NCBI RefSeq assembly: GCF_001640805.2
Contig: NC_066847.1
Span: forward strand, 24,047,504 to 24,111,503
Source of the DNA: Lates calcarifer
Taxonomy: Eukaryota > Chordata > Actinopteri > Centropomidae
Direction: 5' to 3'
DNA length: 64,000 nt
Shown: positions 35,532 through 49,900 of the stretch, piece after piece
Numbering within the stretch: the first letter of the stretch is position 1
Layout of the letters: each line of letters begins with the position of its first letter
Program-made: the position numbers and the translations under genes
Notes under the pieces: generated by a model
The model's input: only the letters and a program-made list of their open reading frames with translations
Databases searched by the model: none
What the model was told of the DNA's origin: nothing

Positions 35532-38019
35532 ATGAAGATGCTTCTCAGCCTCGCGCTCCTCTCCCTCCTCTTCTCTCCAGGTTTGTAAGTTAACCTCAGA
35601 CTTTAGACTTGTTCACACTGAAGGTCAAAGGGTCAGGGGGCTTCTGTACACAGGCAGGGTGTGGAGTGGTTAATAGGGACTTTAGGCTAAAAGCATCAGT
35701 CTGGTGAGATTAAAAGCTGCTCCATCCTTGAAAAAGTCTGTCCTGGTAGTGATCAAATATATATGCTTTTGAATTAGAAATATGAAATAAATGATGGTTT
35801 TAGTAGAACACAAAGTGATTAACAAAGTTAATTATTCTAGCGGGCAATTTCAGGCCTTTTGCTGAAACTGAAAGACTGAACAGAAGTACAATGCTTTTAT
35901 ATCACATGCTGTTAGTCAAATATTCACACCTGTTTTTTTTTAATTGTATAGAACAGTCGCAACAACAGATTTGCACAGATTTATTCTAAGATTAAAACAA
36001 AAACCAAGAGTTTCTTTCCTCTTTTTCTTCTCAGGGTGGCTGTGTTTGTAGAGGATGTATGTATCAGTGCATTTTTTTTTTTTTTTTTTTGCACTGATAG
36101 AGTACTGTTCTTGCTTTACCTTGACTAATAATTAACTTCTGTCATTGATTTAAGCAGGTGTCCTTGACATTTTTTCAGTAGTTCCACAGCAGGTTAATGC
36201 AGTAATACTGGAAATGTGTCACCAACATTAAAGTTTATTTGAAGATATGTAGCTTCAAAAATATGACTAATATGTTTTAATGCAAGCCTTGTTTGTCCAG
36301 TTTTTTTTCCCCTCTGGGCTTATAGTGTTCAGTGTTTACATGTATTTGTTGTTTTGTTCTGCTTGGGTTGCTCTCATAAGAATAAATGAGAGAGCATGTT
36401 ATTGTGAATTCATCCCATGTGTATATATAAATATTAGATGTGCATATGTTTACTGTGATGTATCAGCCTGATGACAAGAGACAGCAGAACAATAAACTGT
36501 GAATGGGAGGAACAGTATGCAACCTCCTCCTCCACCAAAACCTCTTTATAATTAAAGAAGCAAGCCTGACAAGTTTTGACAATGCCATCTTTGGGAGTAG
36601 CCATCTTTCTATTTCAAGCGATTCTTTAAATGTACATTTGTGGTGTATTGTAAAAGTTTTTCTCCTTCTATAATTTTCTTCCTCTGTAGTCAGACTGAAA
36701 TATTTAATAATTTGTTTGACTTTAATACAGGAGCAGACAACCAGGAGCCTGATTTTGACTCCTAATTCTTAGAAAAGGAACACTCCTCTATGCTGAAGCT
36801 GTGCGTCATTCTCAGAAATATCTGAAGTCCAGACACAAAGATGGAAAAGATTACCAGATCCCATTATAATCAATTAAACTGTATTCTAGTCTATTGTGAT
36901 TTTTGATACCAATTCTCTCACATAGACATGGAAAAGATTTTGTTGAGTAAGGAGTACTTCTTACTTCAGTACAGAGTTGTCAACCAAACGTCACAGCCTA
37001 GCATGTCAAAGGCATTAATATTAATAAAGACTAAATACATCCAAGATGATCGTGACAACAAAGCGCTATGACCTAAAATGAGTGACTGAGTGGGTAAATG
37101 AAGAGGTACACCATACTGTGACAGAGCAAATGTTTTTCTGCTCCTTTGTATCAGATGGTGGATTATACACCGACAACCACCCACATAACAAACTATTAAC
37201 TCAATAAAGGAATGTCGAATTGCTGATGTGAACAACTTTCAGACACATCAGTCATAATATTGTCTCGCTTGGCTTAGGCCTTTGAACATCTCCCATTTGC
37301 TTTTATCAGGAACATAGATTTTATGTATTTTCAAGAAAAACTTCTTTGAATCATGCACTGGCTTTCATTGCTTTCAAAATATATCTTATTTTTTAATCTC
37401 TATGTCGGTTTTTGCCTCCTTCCTTGTACATGCAGCTCTGTCACTGGAGTGCTACGTGTGCAGTGCAGCCACCACTAATGAAGAATGCAACCAGAACACT
37501 CAGAAATGCCAGGCGCCACTGGACACGTGCATGACTGTTGTTGACACTTTAGGTAAGAGAGATTACAAAGAATCAGGTCCCTACAAGAGAACATGTAGAT
37601 CTGCAGATGTTCAGGCTCCAGAATTTATTTTAAAAGGTCATATTAAGTCTTAAGTGTTTGTCTAAAGTTTCTCCACAATAAGTAATAGGTCTTTTATTAG
37701 AGTCATTATTGAAGGGAACTTTGATTAATGCAATTCTGCTTTAAGCTTTGGTCATTTATGTGCAATGACCTCAGTTCAACATCCTGCTGTCTGTGTGTGT
37801 TGTTCAGGTGCTACGAAAGCCATAGTGAAGCAGTGCAGTAGTCAGGCCACGTGCAAAGGAGCTGCCTCGACCGCCTCAGTCGACTCGAACGGAAACGGAA
37901 ACACAATCAGCTGCTGCAACAGCTATAACTTGTGTAACTTCAGTGGAGCCGAGTCTGTTCACGTGCACGTAACACTTGTGCTTCTGTCTGTAGGTGTTTT
38001 ACTGCTGCTGTCTCACTGA
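35532..38019 (+). CDS. GPI-anchored Ly6/uPAR-domain protein (three exons)
   Basis: Exons 35532-35580, 37436-37552 and 37808-38019 join in phase 1 at both junctions to 125 residues, the classic three-exon Ly6 layout. Exon 1 is a signal peptide (MKMLLSLALLSLLFSP). The mature protein opens with LECYVCSAA and has the ten-cysteine three-finger pattern, closing with SCCNSYNLCN, the CCxxxLCN signature of the family. A C-terminal hydrophobic stretch (VTLVLLSVGVLLLLSH) after small residues (FSGA) predicts GPI anchoring at the cell surface. Which member (PSCA, LYPD2, LY6 type) cannot be decided by eye. ATTAAA at 38468-38473 is a likely poly(A) signal. It neighbours ptk2, as the LY6 cluster does in human 8q24.3. 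Confidence 0.88.
35581..37435 (+). other. Ly6 gene intron 1
   Basis: 1.9 kb intron between the signal-peptide exon and the LU-domain exon. It contains a 19-nt T run at 36072-36090 flanked by a perfect 10-bp inverted repeat. No exon was recognised. Confidence 0.7.
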
Positions 38020-40949
38020 GCTCAGAGGGATGTATCAGTGCTGTCAAAAGCTGCAGAAGTGATATGTTATGTCACTCTGCTGCTCTATAGATCAAAGTGT
38101 TGTCTCTGAATATATCTGTACAGGCTGTATTATTATGTATTATATTGTATCATGTAAAAACTGCTTCTCTAAATTTCTACTTTTAACTATATATACATGT
38201 ATGAACTACATGAACAATATTAACAATAACCTGTCTACCCTGTGGCTGTACTACACAGTATGAAAAAACTAAATGTTATATGAAAAAAATCCATGGTACA
38301 TATTGTATTCACTACATTTGTAGCTCACTGAATGCAGGTTTTTCAGCCTTGCTCTGGCATGTACGTAGTATACCTTGCCTATATATCTACCCATCTGTAT
38401 CTATATTCATCTCCCTGATAAATCCTGTACCTGATGACACAACCAGCATAATGAAAATCTATTTGGGATTAAAGACATGAAAAAAGAAGAGATTCAGATA
38501 AAAATGAATTTGAAACAGGGATTACCAGTAAGTATTACAGTGGACTATCTTATTGGAATAATTAAAAAAAAAAAGAAAAAAAAAGTGTAAATGGACCACA
38601 GTGTGGAGCCTTCTCACCCCCACCAACATTAACACAAAATAACAACTCTATAATTCTAGATCCTGGAGATATAAAACCTTGTATAGGAAATGTTTTATCA
38701 CTGATAAGAATGTGGACAAACTGATTCCCATTTCATCATTATTTTATTTCATTGTTTTTTTCCTCCTATTTGACAAGATGGCTGATGTAGCCCAGAAGAC
38801 AAAATAAAAACCAGTGTTTACTAGTACGAGTTCTGTACAATTCACCAGTGATACACACCAGTATAGCTTACAATATACCAACATGAGCAGATTTACACAA
38901 CAACAAGGGGATAAAATAGATTGGGGGGGGGGGTTGTTTTGCTTTTTATACATTTTTTCCCCTATAACACCCAGATATTTGATAGTTTCATTGCTGGCTA
39001 AACATGGAAATCAAACCTGGGTAAAACAGGGTTCAAAAAAATTCTGATTTTGTTTGGTGCTGTGCAAATATGCTCTTCTCCATACCAGTATATCATGCTA
39101 TACTAGTACAGTCACCAGTATATTTCATATAGCAGTATGTCATACTCCATGTGGGGTCAGTATTAACAAAGACACATGTGATCTGCTGTATTTTCAGTTC
39201 AGTGTTTCTGTGTCTGCGGGACAAGATCCAGTCACGTGGCTCCACATTTCGTGTGTGTGCGTGTATGTGTGTGTGTTTGTTTCCCTGGGGACTGTTGTTA
39301 GGAGGGACATATTTAACACCTGACAGAAACTGGGACTCGAAGCACAAAGGTTCCAGTTGTGAGGTTTGTTTGTGTCCCCGGGGAAATTCACTGTGTGACA
39401 GCGGTGGGTGAGGGGCTGTTACAGGTGTGACACCACTCTTAGGTGAGGAACAGCTGAATGACACTGGGACTGTGGGTGAGGAAAGAAACAGAGGAGGAGA
39501 CACTGTCCTCACAGAAATAGTTTAAGTTGAGCTCAGCAACCAATCTGAGACGCGATGTCCTCCTCTTCTTCATAGATGGATAGAAAGTGTCCCATCACTC
39601 AGACTGAATCCTCACAATCCACCTTCTGTTTTTTTTTCCCTTCTATTTTTGCTCATCTGAGTCACTGCTGGGATCGAATATCTACTTGTATTATAAGTTA
39701 CAAGCAGTTTTCAGTATCAAGGAAGAAGAATGTTGCTGCTGAAAACAACACAAAAAACATGGAGCCAGCCGATTGAAAGAATAGACTGAACTGAGTGCTA
39801 ATAGGGAGTTTCCTGTCAGTGGTTTTCACCCAGACAGAGTTGGATTCTTCACATTTGGAGTCCTTAAAACCTGCTCAGATAGGAGCTGAGGAAGACTGCA
39901 GGAAGGAGAGGAGCAGTGAGAATTAGAAGTGAGTGAAATAGATAGGAAACATGAGAATATTGTCTTCTTTCTTCAGGCAGTAGACCGGCGCTGCGCTGCT
40001 GTCCTCAAGTTTGAATCCGCTCTTCCTGTCTCTCCCTCCGTCTCCTCTTCTGCAATTTGTGAGTCTATAAATAAAAGCTGGTGAGACGGAGGGAAGACGG
40101 GAATGGATGGAGGGCAGAGAAGGGAGGAGCGATGTATGGTGGGAGGCTGCTTGGGTGTCTTTACTGTGAGTTTTTTCTTGTTGGAGCATCCGCCCAAAGC
40201 ACCGCACACGACCAAAAGCTGAACAGAAAACATCTGCTTTGATCTGCTCATTGACAAGCATCCATGGTGAGGTGGAGGTATTTCAACTGAGGAGGAGGCT
40301 CACATCCAGGGGTTTAAAACACAAGGTGTCAGCATACGTACTAACATGGCTGCTGGCTGATGTCTAAGTCCATTCCCACTGTGAAGTTTCATGCAGATAT
40401 GTTGCAGATCAAATGCAGTCTGCTCAGGTTCTGATGGCTTTGCTTTAAGGTTGTATTCCACAAGGACTAATCTGTCTGATATCAACAAATCCAGATCTAA
40501 TCGCTCACATGATGGTGTTTCTGTCAGAGATTTTTAAGCCTCTGAAACCTCTGATTTAAGGAATCTCATCCGGGCTCACAGTTTAAAAATTGCCAGTATA
40601 TTCCTCTCTTCCTCTCATCATTATATTCCAGTCCAGGGAGAGTGAAGCTGCCAAGTCCCTGATTCAGGAAGAGTTTTTACTCTGTTCTTGTATTAAGAAA
40701 GTCACAGTGGTGCAGAGTTTAATCCCAGATGAACTGACTACCTCGGCTTAGGCAGGAGTCAATGTCTAATGATTCTTCACGAACTGTTGTCAAAGTATCA
40801 GAGCCACTGTTTTCTCCGTCCACTCTCACACATCGGGAGTCACGACTGATGTCACTTGTCCAGTCTTTTATTCTCCACTGCCAACAGAAACTGTTAACGA
40901 TGCTGTCTTTCAAAAAGCAGACCAGCTCCTGTTGGTCGGGCTCAGATGG
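38020..40949. other. Ly6 3' UTR, intergenic DNA and ptk2 3' UTR
   Basis: The two genes converge here. The Ly6 transcript probably ends near 38490 (ATTAAA at 38468). On the minus strand, AATAAA at 40867-40872 lies about 80 nt after the ptk2 stop and another at about 38746 is far downstream, so the ptk2 3' UTR may have short and long forms. No coding similarity was seen in the open frames around 39.1-40.3 kb. Confidence 0.45.
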
Positions 40950-43900
40950 CTAGTGCGGGCGGGACTGGGCCATCATCTTGAGCCGGGATTGGTCGATGAC
41001 ATCCAGCAGGTTCTTGGCGTCGACGGCAAGAGCGTGAGCTGCCGTCAGCATCTGTTTCTTATAGTCCTGCTGGAGACTGGGACGGAACAAAAACACAAAC
41101 ATGTGTATTAATTATACAACAGATTTTCACTTGTGGATGTCTGGGTAGTGCGATATTAAAGGCACTATGTGTAGAAATTTGGTGCCCCCCAGTGGTAGCA
41201 TCAAAAAGTCACTGTGGCAAAGATGAACGGACTAAAAACACAAATTTAAAACAACAACAACAAAGAGTGCTGAAACCAATATTTTTCAGAGTAGTCTCTG
41301 CCCCCTTGTTTTTTTTGAAGTTTTTCCAGACATTAATGTAATACTATTTCTTAAAACGTAACAGACTTAACTGGTGCCCCTCAATGGAATAATAATATAT
41401 GTCTTATGGTTACCTGCATCAAATAAATAGACAAAAAAAAGACTCTTATGAAATATAAGACATAAAGGTAGCTAACTATTGTCTAGCATAAGGCACTAAG
41501 ACAGAACTATGCTTTGTATCTTGTGAAGTTGCTGGTGTGTACACCTACCTGGTCATCACATATTGTTGGGCTAACTTCATCTTCCCAATCAGCTCTGCCA
41601 AGTCAGAGTTCAAAAGCTTTTGTGCCATCTCGATCTGTTAAAGAAAACCAGAGCATTGCAGTCTTTACCAACATCTACTGTTTATATGCATTTTACAAGA
41701 GTAAGAAGATAAACATGCACACATTACTGTGTGAGTATATGCATGTATTAGTAAGAGTGTATTTTTTGTACCTCTCTGTGTGTGCTGGCTGGAAGTTGTG
41801 GTAATGTCTCATCCACTGTGGCCAGTAACGTCCTCAATGCCAGACCCACATCCTGGTTCACATGAAAACACAGCCAGATATAACTTTTTAGGACAGGACA
41901 AAATTATACGTGAAATAAGGAAAGTCGGTTCATTAATTCACATGGAGTTTTTCCATATAAACGACACAGAAATACATTTATACAAACGTATAATGGAGAC
42001 ATCAAAAATAAAATGGAATGAAATGTAACATTCTCATTTTTGAGTGCAAGCCGAAAAGACTTCAATTACTAAATCCCCAGGATTAAAAGCAACATCTTGT
42101 GAGGATAAAAGGTCAGCTCTGCAGAGTCTGGTTAACAGATGAGTCACAAATTATTCATCTAGAAGCAGAAGTATGAAAATTCAGCCCTCTGAAGAGCTGA
42201 ACAATGTCATTAAATTAAAACATGGTGTCAGGGTGGTCAACATAAAACTGTATCAACAGAACTGCCTTGATCTTTGTAATACTGTCAAGTTTTAAAGCTC
42301 AATGTTGATAGCTTAAGACAGACAAAGTGATGATTGAAAGTGAGCTGCTGAGGAGATTGAATGCATCCATTACCTTGACCATGGGAACATATTCCTCAGG
42401 AGGAGCTGGCTGAATCTTGCTTGACATCTCGATCACAGCTTTGACCAATCCTGTCACGTTCTCGTACACCTTATCATTAGAACGGTCCAGATTGGCAGTT
42501 GGAGGTGGGCTTATCTCTTGGGGCTGAAGCTGGACCATGAGAGAAAGGAAGAAAAAAACATCAGTTATTGACAGGTTTATTGAAGAACTACAGGGCTATA
42601 TGAGGACATGGTGAAAACCAGCTGAGACAATGTAGATGAAAAAGATGAGCTTGAGTTTCCTGATAACAAACCACTCCCAGATTCATTCATTTACATGAAT
42701 CATGCACTGCCTGACCTAACGTACACAACACCGCTTTTCAAATATTTTAAACAGGTGGAGACGAAAAGCCACAGCTGCAGAGCACTGTAACCTCACAAAT
42801 CACAAACAATACTACAGAAGAAAATGAGTAGATTAATGAGTAAGTGATTGAATGGATGGACGGCTGAGTGAATGAATATGTCAGTAGGTTACTTGGATCT
42901 ATGATTGTATATATGGTCAGTTAAATTGAATCCTTGCTTTCACACAGATGTTATTGAAAAAAATAATTCTGTATTCTGGCCACTAGATGGTAGTGTGACG
43001 CTGGCAAAACCAGATTTACTAATTATACTGATCAGGAAGGGGTCACATCTTAAAACAAATTCATCATTATTTAATTATCTTAAATTATCTTATTTAATTA
43101 AAGTTATGAACGGTACCTGAATTCAAGTAAGCACGTATAAAACTCAATCCTCCCTCCAGAAGTAAATCATTTATATGTTCAATCAGTTACAGACACTACA
43201 AAACACTACAGTTCTGATCCTTGCCTGTTACTACTGTTTAACGCATTAATGTAAGTAATGAGTAATTATAAGTAATGATAACTCATTCATGTAATTTTTA
43301 CTGTGGCTGAGGGTCTGATGTGTTATATTTTGAAAGGATTTGTAGAAGTTTGTTTTGTCAAGTGAAAAAAAAATAAAAAATTCACAAATGTGCCTCCAAG
43401 GCCTTTACAGTCTGAATAACATATGACACTCTCTATTATTAACACAAGGGGAAGCTCTCATAACACCATTAAATTGAAAAAATGGAACAAACAAAGAGCA
43501 ACCAGGGAAGGATCCCTCGCTTTTGTTTATCAAATGTATTTTGCACTCAGTCCATCCTCTGATATTGTTCATGACAAAGACAAATCCCCAAAGTTCTAAT
43601 ATTTGCATTATTAGTGTTAAATTAGTCCAAAATGGCCTCTAGCATGATTAGAACAAATTAGTTCTGGAGGATTTTGAAGTATTGTTAGTAGAAGAAAACA
43701 ATGAAAACTGTTGATTTGGATATTAGTTTGGAGAAGAGAAGACAGTAGCAACAAGAAACCTGACTACACAATAACTGCAGGGGTGAAATAAATTTGTTTT
43801 ATATATTAACAGAATTTGATTTGTTGGACTGATGGAAGAAAGGACCATATGAGTAAATGTGTGATCAACTAGGAGACAAGACGCACAGTAAACACACACA

Positions 43901-46900
43901 GACAGTGTGCTGCTTACCCGCCAGGGCTAGGGTCAACATTAAGGCAGAGTGCAGGAGGAGGAAGAGGTGGGAGAGGACGGGAGGGAGAGAGGGAGCAGCC
44001 AAGGGAGAAGAAGATAAAAGGAAAATATTAATGCTCTAAGCATTAAAAACATGCAATGTGTATATGTGTGTGTAAATGCTGGTTTTACAGGTGTATCTGT
44101 GTGTTATCTTATTAATATGTCTCTTTGTGAGCAAGTATTTTTGTTTTGGTTTTGTGTGCTAAAAGTTATACGCTTGATTTTCTGTGAGTTTCCAGTTCTG
44201 ATTGTCACTATGTATGTGTGTGTGTGTGTGTGTGTGTACCTTGACTCCGTCATTGTAACTGTCTCCGGTATTTAGACAGGCCAGACTGCCCACCTGGCTC
44301 TGAGCCCCGGGTCGAGGGGGTTTCTTTGGGGGAGCTGCATGCTCTGCAGGTAACAACATATAAAGGTGAAAATGATGTTTCCTCACAGCTTTACAATCTC
44401 ATACAAGCTCTGGATAGATTTTTAGACAGGCTTTGTCTGAGTTTAGAGTCTGCAATCTCTGTGCTTTTGCACTTCAAAATTAACATCAGTATACGGCTGC
44501 AACTAATGATTATTTTTATTATAATTTTTTTTAATCAATTGGTTCTTAAAGTTTAAGTTCAAATAATATAAATCACAAATGATCAAAACACAAGGACACT
44601 ACGGTTCTGAGTGCAGGGGAAAAAATGTAGTGCAGTTCTTCATACAAAAAAAGGAAACTGTCCTGCAAAGTCTCCCAACTGTGATGCTATTTTCAGCTGA
44701 ATGTTTTTCTATGTCCTCTGCACTCGGCTGCGTGCAGGGCAGACCATTCGCACAACATATTGAGCCTGACATGCCGTCTGAGTCCATATAAACAGAGGTT
44801 GATTTGCTCACTTGCAGGCCAACAGGCTGCCGAGTTCACAATCAGATCTGTCGTATTGTGGCAACAGACTGTAAACTCTGCAGGCGGACACTGACTCTCA
44901 CACTAGCACACTATCTGCTGTGCAACAGACAGAAAAGGCTGGAGATACAGTATCTGTATACAAAGAGTGAATAAGAGCTAAACACAGCCATGTAATGCTA
45001 TATGGGTGAACTACGTACTTTAGGGGATTAAGAAACAGAAACAGACGAGGGAGTAAAACAATAGCGGCTGTTTGACTGTAATTACAGACAGTTGGAGGCC
45101 TGTCTATTACCTGGTTTGCCAACGGGCTGGTATATGTGCTGGTTTCCTGTCTGCAAACACATAAACAAAACACTGGGTTAGCAATTACACAGTTACACAC
45201 ACACACACATAATCAGAAGCTTGACAAGAAATTAGAACTTCACAGGCAAAAACCATCAGCTGCTTGTCCTGAAAAATTTAGGGAATCCAATTTAATTTTT
45301 ACACAAAAAATTGTCACACAACTTGTTCTTGTACAACTCCAGTCGAAGAGCTGTTTCTGTTTTTCTGTGCTGTGTGGTGTAGCATTGTGTTACTTATATA
45401 AACAAAAATATTCTGTCTGGCTACACAGGGATAAAATTGTCTTTCTTTTGTTAGCACAACCCTTTCAAAACCAGAAAAAAATCCTACAGCATGTCATATG
45501 ATTTGATGGTTATGAGCATAAAATGATGCCACAAGCTCTCTAGCGGTGTCAGGCATGTTTCATGTTTACTTTGTTGCATTATTGCTGCATCTTTGTTGTT
45601 TTCTCTGTGTGAGAAAACAGCCCAGAGAGCTTCGAAAGCCTTGGTACCATCAGAGTGTCATGGTCTGACAACCACCAACACCCCAAAATACTCTACTACA
45701 GCATTTTACACACACAGAAAAAGAAAGACACACACACACACACACACACAAACAAGGGAGATTTTCCCACCACAAACCACAGCCATTCAATGGGAGGAGG
45801 AGGAGGACAAGCAGTGAGATGAATTACAGAGACAGAAATATCTGTCTTGCCCGTGGCAACTTCAGACTGCTACAACAACTTCTGCTGGCATCAGGGACAC
45901 AGACATCAACATACAACTTAAGATTTTGGCTCCTTAGATTCTAGTTCTGGGGTAAAGTTACATAAAAGCTCTGATCAGCAACATAATTTAGTGTCAGGAT
46001 GAAGATAAATCAGAAAACAGAAAGGCCTCGAGAAAAACAAGAAGACTCCAGTTTCAAGTCACAAAAAATGTTACCAAAGGGAAAAAGTGATTAAGTTTCC
46101 TTTTCAACCTATAATGTTAGAGGTGTGAACAGCATCTCACCACCGGTAGGTTTTAAGTGTAAATGCATGTCTGTCAATGTGCAAATCATTTCAGAGTTAC
46201 ATCACAGTGCTAAATGAAAAAAAAAAACAGCTCTCTGAAGTGATCACAAATCCTCCTTCACAAACACTGAGTCTGAGGCATATTTGTACATATTCATGTG
46301 ACTATGGCTGCAACTAATGATTTTTCTCATTATCAATTAATCTGCTGATTAACTCTTTAATCAAACAAGTAATGAGTTGGCGTCTAACATGTCACAAGTG
46401 GAAAAATGTATCTCACAATTCCCTAACATCCGAGGTGACGCTTCAGATTTGCTTTTTTTTTTCCCAACCAACTGAAAATTAGCATCCTATACATTGCTGG
46501 TGTTGAGAAGCCCCAGCCTATGATTTTCTGAGAGATAAGTAAAGATGGCTACTTTGCTTTCTTACAGTAGTTTTCTATTAATAACCAGTGATGTTGTGGG
46601 AATCCACTGACCCCCTCATTGATGACCCCACCCCCCAACAGGTCACTTCCTGTGCCTCGATCAATCCCCTCAGCTCTAATCAAAACAAACACATGCTTCA
46701 GCCAACTGCAACAAGTCTGACAGAACGTGGGCTTCCGTCAACATTTGTCTTTATCAGACATCCTCCTCGCTTAAAAACACAAACAGCTCAGAAAAACAAC
46801 TTCCCTCTATTTTTAAGACATGTGTGTGTGGAGTGGGAGGACATGTGATGAAGGTGTTGATGTTGACCGTGAAAATCAGAAAGTTTGTGAGTGACACACA

Positions 46901-49900
46901 GTCCATTCAGGAAAACAAAACATATGAATTCCCTGTTGTTTTCTTACTGAACCTGTGAGGCATTATTATTGTCCTGCAGTGAGCATGAATAACAACAACT
47001 ACCAACGAAAGAAGAAAAAGTTAACTTACTGGTGGTTGAAGTCCACCTTCTTCTCTGTCCAGACTCCCTCGAGAACTTCTGGTGTCTGGTTTCTAAACAC
47101 ACACAAAAATAAGCAAAAAAATGTTCATTTTTGATCTAGACAGATCAGAAGTCCTGGTATTCACACTGAATGTGACTGTTTTTCCAATGAATATTAAATC
47201 ACACTGCTTTCCTGTATGCAACAAGCAAACACTGGTTATGTTTGATACCTCAGATATACCTTAGACCATATTAGACATGCTCTCAGCTCAGTATCCCATG
47301 CTGCTGTCGGACTGGTGCATTATATGATGCAAATTCAATCACTTAAACTGTGTAAAGACTGGCATGTACAGCCATTTTAGGGAATACATGACAATAAGTG
47401 ACCCTGCCATAAGTAAATGAGTGATATTTCACCCTATGATCTGAATAAGGTGAAAGTCAGCAGACTCCAACTCTTCAAATCAAAGTTTTATCTAAAAGTC
47501 TGAACAAGTGAATGAGGAAATGAATGAGTGGATCACAGCAGTGAAGCTCACACAAAAATCGCATTTAAGTATGCATCCCAAACACACTGTCCCCGCATGA
47601 GACCTCCAATACAAACAGGAACACACTGTACAAAGCTGCAGGATCCAAATGTCCAGGACTTTCACTCTACACACAAACTTTTTCCAGCTTAAGAAAAACT
47701 TTTCAGATTGATATGTTGGTAAAAATAAAATCACACACACACACACACAACTAACCATACCATCCCGCCAGCCACTCCCTCACATACACCCATCCTCGCC
47801 TACCAGTTTTCCAAGACAGGACTTGAAGACCAGCATTGCTATTGAGTTCATCAAAGTTGCCTGATGAATCGTTTGTGCCTGAGTTGCTTGAGGTGTTGTG
47901 TCTGCGTCGTTATCTTCTGATCTTATTATATCTCTATGTGGCTGTGGAGTGTTTTTCCTGTCTGTGTGCTATCCTGCACCCCCAGTCTGTTCCAGCAGTT
48001 TCATCAAGACAAGAATTCAGATTCAACTCTGGCTTCCTGCCTCCAGCACACTTATATCTGACTCTGACGCACAGAGAGAAGAGAGGGAGGAGGGATGGAG
48101 CGTGCTGCCAACGAGTGTGCGAGCATGTCTACCCTTCTTTCCCAAAACCTTCCTTTCTCCTCCCTTTCTCCCCCCGCTCTTACTCTTGCCCCTCCCTGAA
48201 GTGACAGTGTTATAAAAACCAGCCTGCCTACAACACACACTTTATACAGACACATACACACACACACACACACTCATGCCTCCCAAGCTTTTCAGTAATC
48301 TTGTGTGTTGTCAGTTAGTGGTTGTGGGTCAAAGACAGACTGTTGACTGGGCTGTCAGATTCTCTAAGCCTATCATTAGCCTGGAATTCACACAGGCCAC
48401 ACCTGCCTACAAATGCTTTCTCTCTCACACACACTCACACAAATACACACACACACGCAAACACACACAATAAAATTCTTGAGCAAAAACCCCAGACATC
48501 CTTCAATCAGCGTTCACAGAAATATGTGTTTGACATGAAACCGTTTCCTCCCTCTTCTCCCCCCGGTCTTTATGTCGAGGGTCCCTCCTTCAAAACACAT
48601 AACACTTTTCACACAACCTGTGAAGTCTATGTTCTAACTAAGAGTGCATCCAACAATTGAGCTGTTGAGGTTGTGACCGGAATTTAATGCCATAATTTGG
48701 GAGGAATTTAAAGCTGGTAAAATCTGAGAGAAACTATATCAGCTTATGAGACTGAGCATAACGGTAAATAAGTATAAGTACTTAAGGTAATTGAAAAAAA
48801 TGCTCATTTTAAAAACTCTTCAGCTTTGATGAATACAGCAGTAACATTTCGCACCTCACGGTAAGCCTCCAGATAATGTGGTTCTTAACTGATCTCAAGA
48901 AAATCCTCCCTTTTCTTTTGACTCAACTCAGAAAATAAAGAGCAGCATCAACATCTTAGCAGAACTTAAAAAGGCTAAGGATTCAATTGTTGCTCAAGGA
49001 GAATGCAGCAAGTTTAAACAGAGGTTCAAAACTTTTAAACATCAACCAAAAAAAGTTATAATCAATTATATTATTACTGTAACCTCAGCTGAGGGCCTTC
49101 ATTAGTATCACTACAGATGTAATTCCTATCAGGACTGAAGTATTATTTTGTTAGGAAATGTAATACACAAGTGATCCCGGGCCTTCAGACGTGTTTTAGC
49201 TTATATATCTAATTAATACAAAGAAGTTTGTTGATTTAAAATGTATTAAATGTTGAATATATTTGTCCTTGGTAAGTTTCAGAGAGACCATTAATGAAAA
49301 CACAACAACATGCATCTTGGAACTTAAAAAAAAAAAAAAAAAAAAAAAAAGCTGACAAGTCAAAGATGCCAACTAAGCAAGCATTTGCATTACAGGTCAC
49401 GATAACACACTGTACCATGCACAGCAACACCACACACAAAAGAGACTTGAGAGTCTTAAATGTAGCTGTTTTTCCTTTTTTTAAGTCTTCTACTTAAGAT
49501 ATATATGTACACACACTGTTGTTTTGTGATGTGTAAGATAAACTGAGGATGCAACTGGTCTTATATATTAAGTGAAATGTTCTCTTAATCCCTGTGTTGT
49601 GTATGTATTACGTGTGTCTGTGTATTTTCCACTGTGTGTGCTGTGTGTGTTACCAGCAGCCTTTCCTCCTGTTCCAGCCACCTCTGATCCTCCTCCATCT
49701 GCTGTTGTTGTATCATCAGCTGTTCCTCCATTAACAGGCACTGCTGGCCTACACACTGCTGCATGTCTACTGCCCTGTCCTACACACACATACACACACA
49801 CACACACACACGCAAATACAAACAAACATGCAACAAAAGACAAAGGCGTAGCAACAGACATGCACACCAACACAGGGACACACGCACAAAGTCACAGATG

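Noticed and set aside
39093..39512. 139-residue minus-strand open frame between Ly6 and ptk2
   Set aside because: No recognisable domain, no supporting splice or promoter signals, and partly CA-repeat derived.
39923..40261. Overlapping minus-strand open frames after the ptk2 stop
   Set aside because: They fall in the likely ptk2 3' UTR and resemble no protein family.
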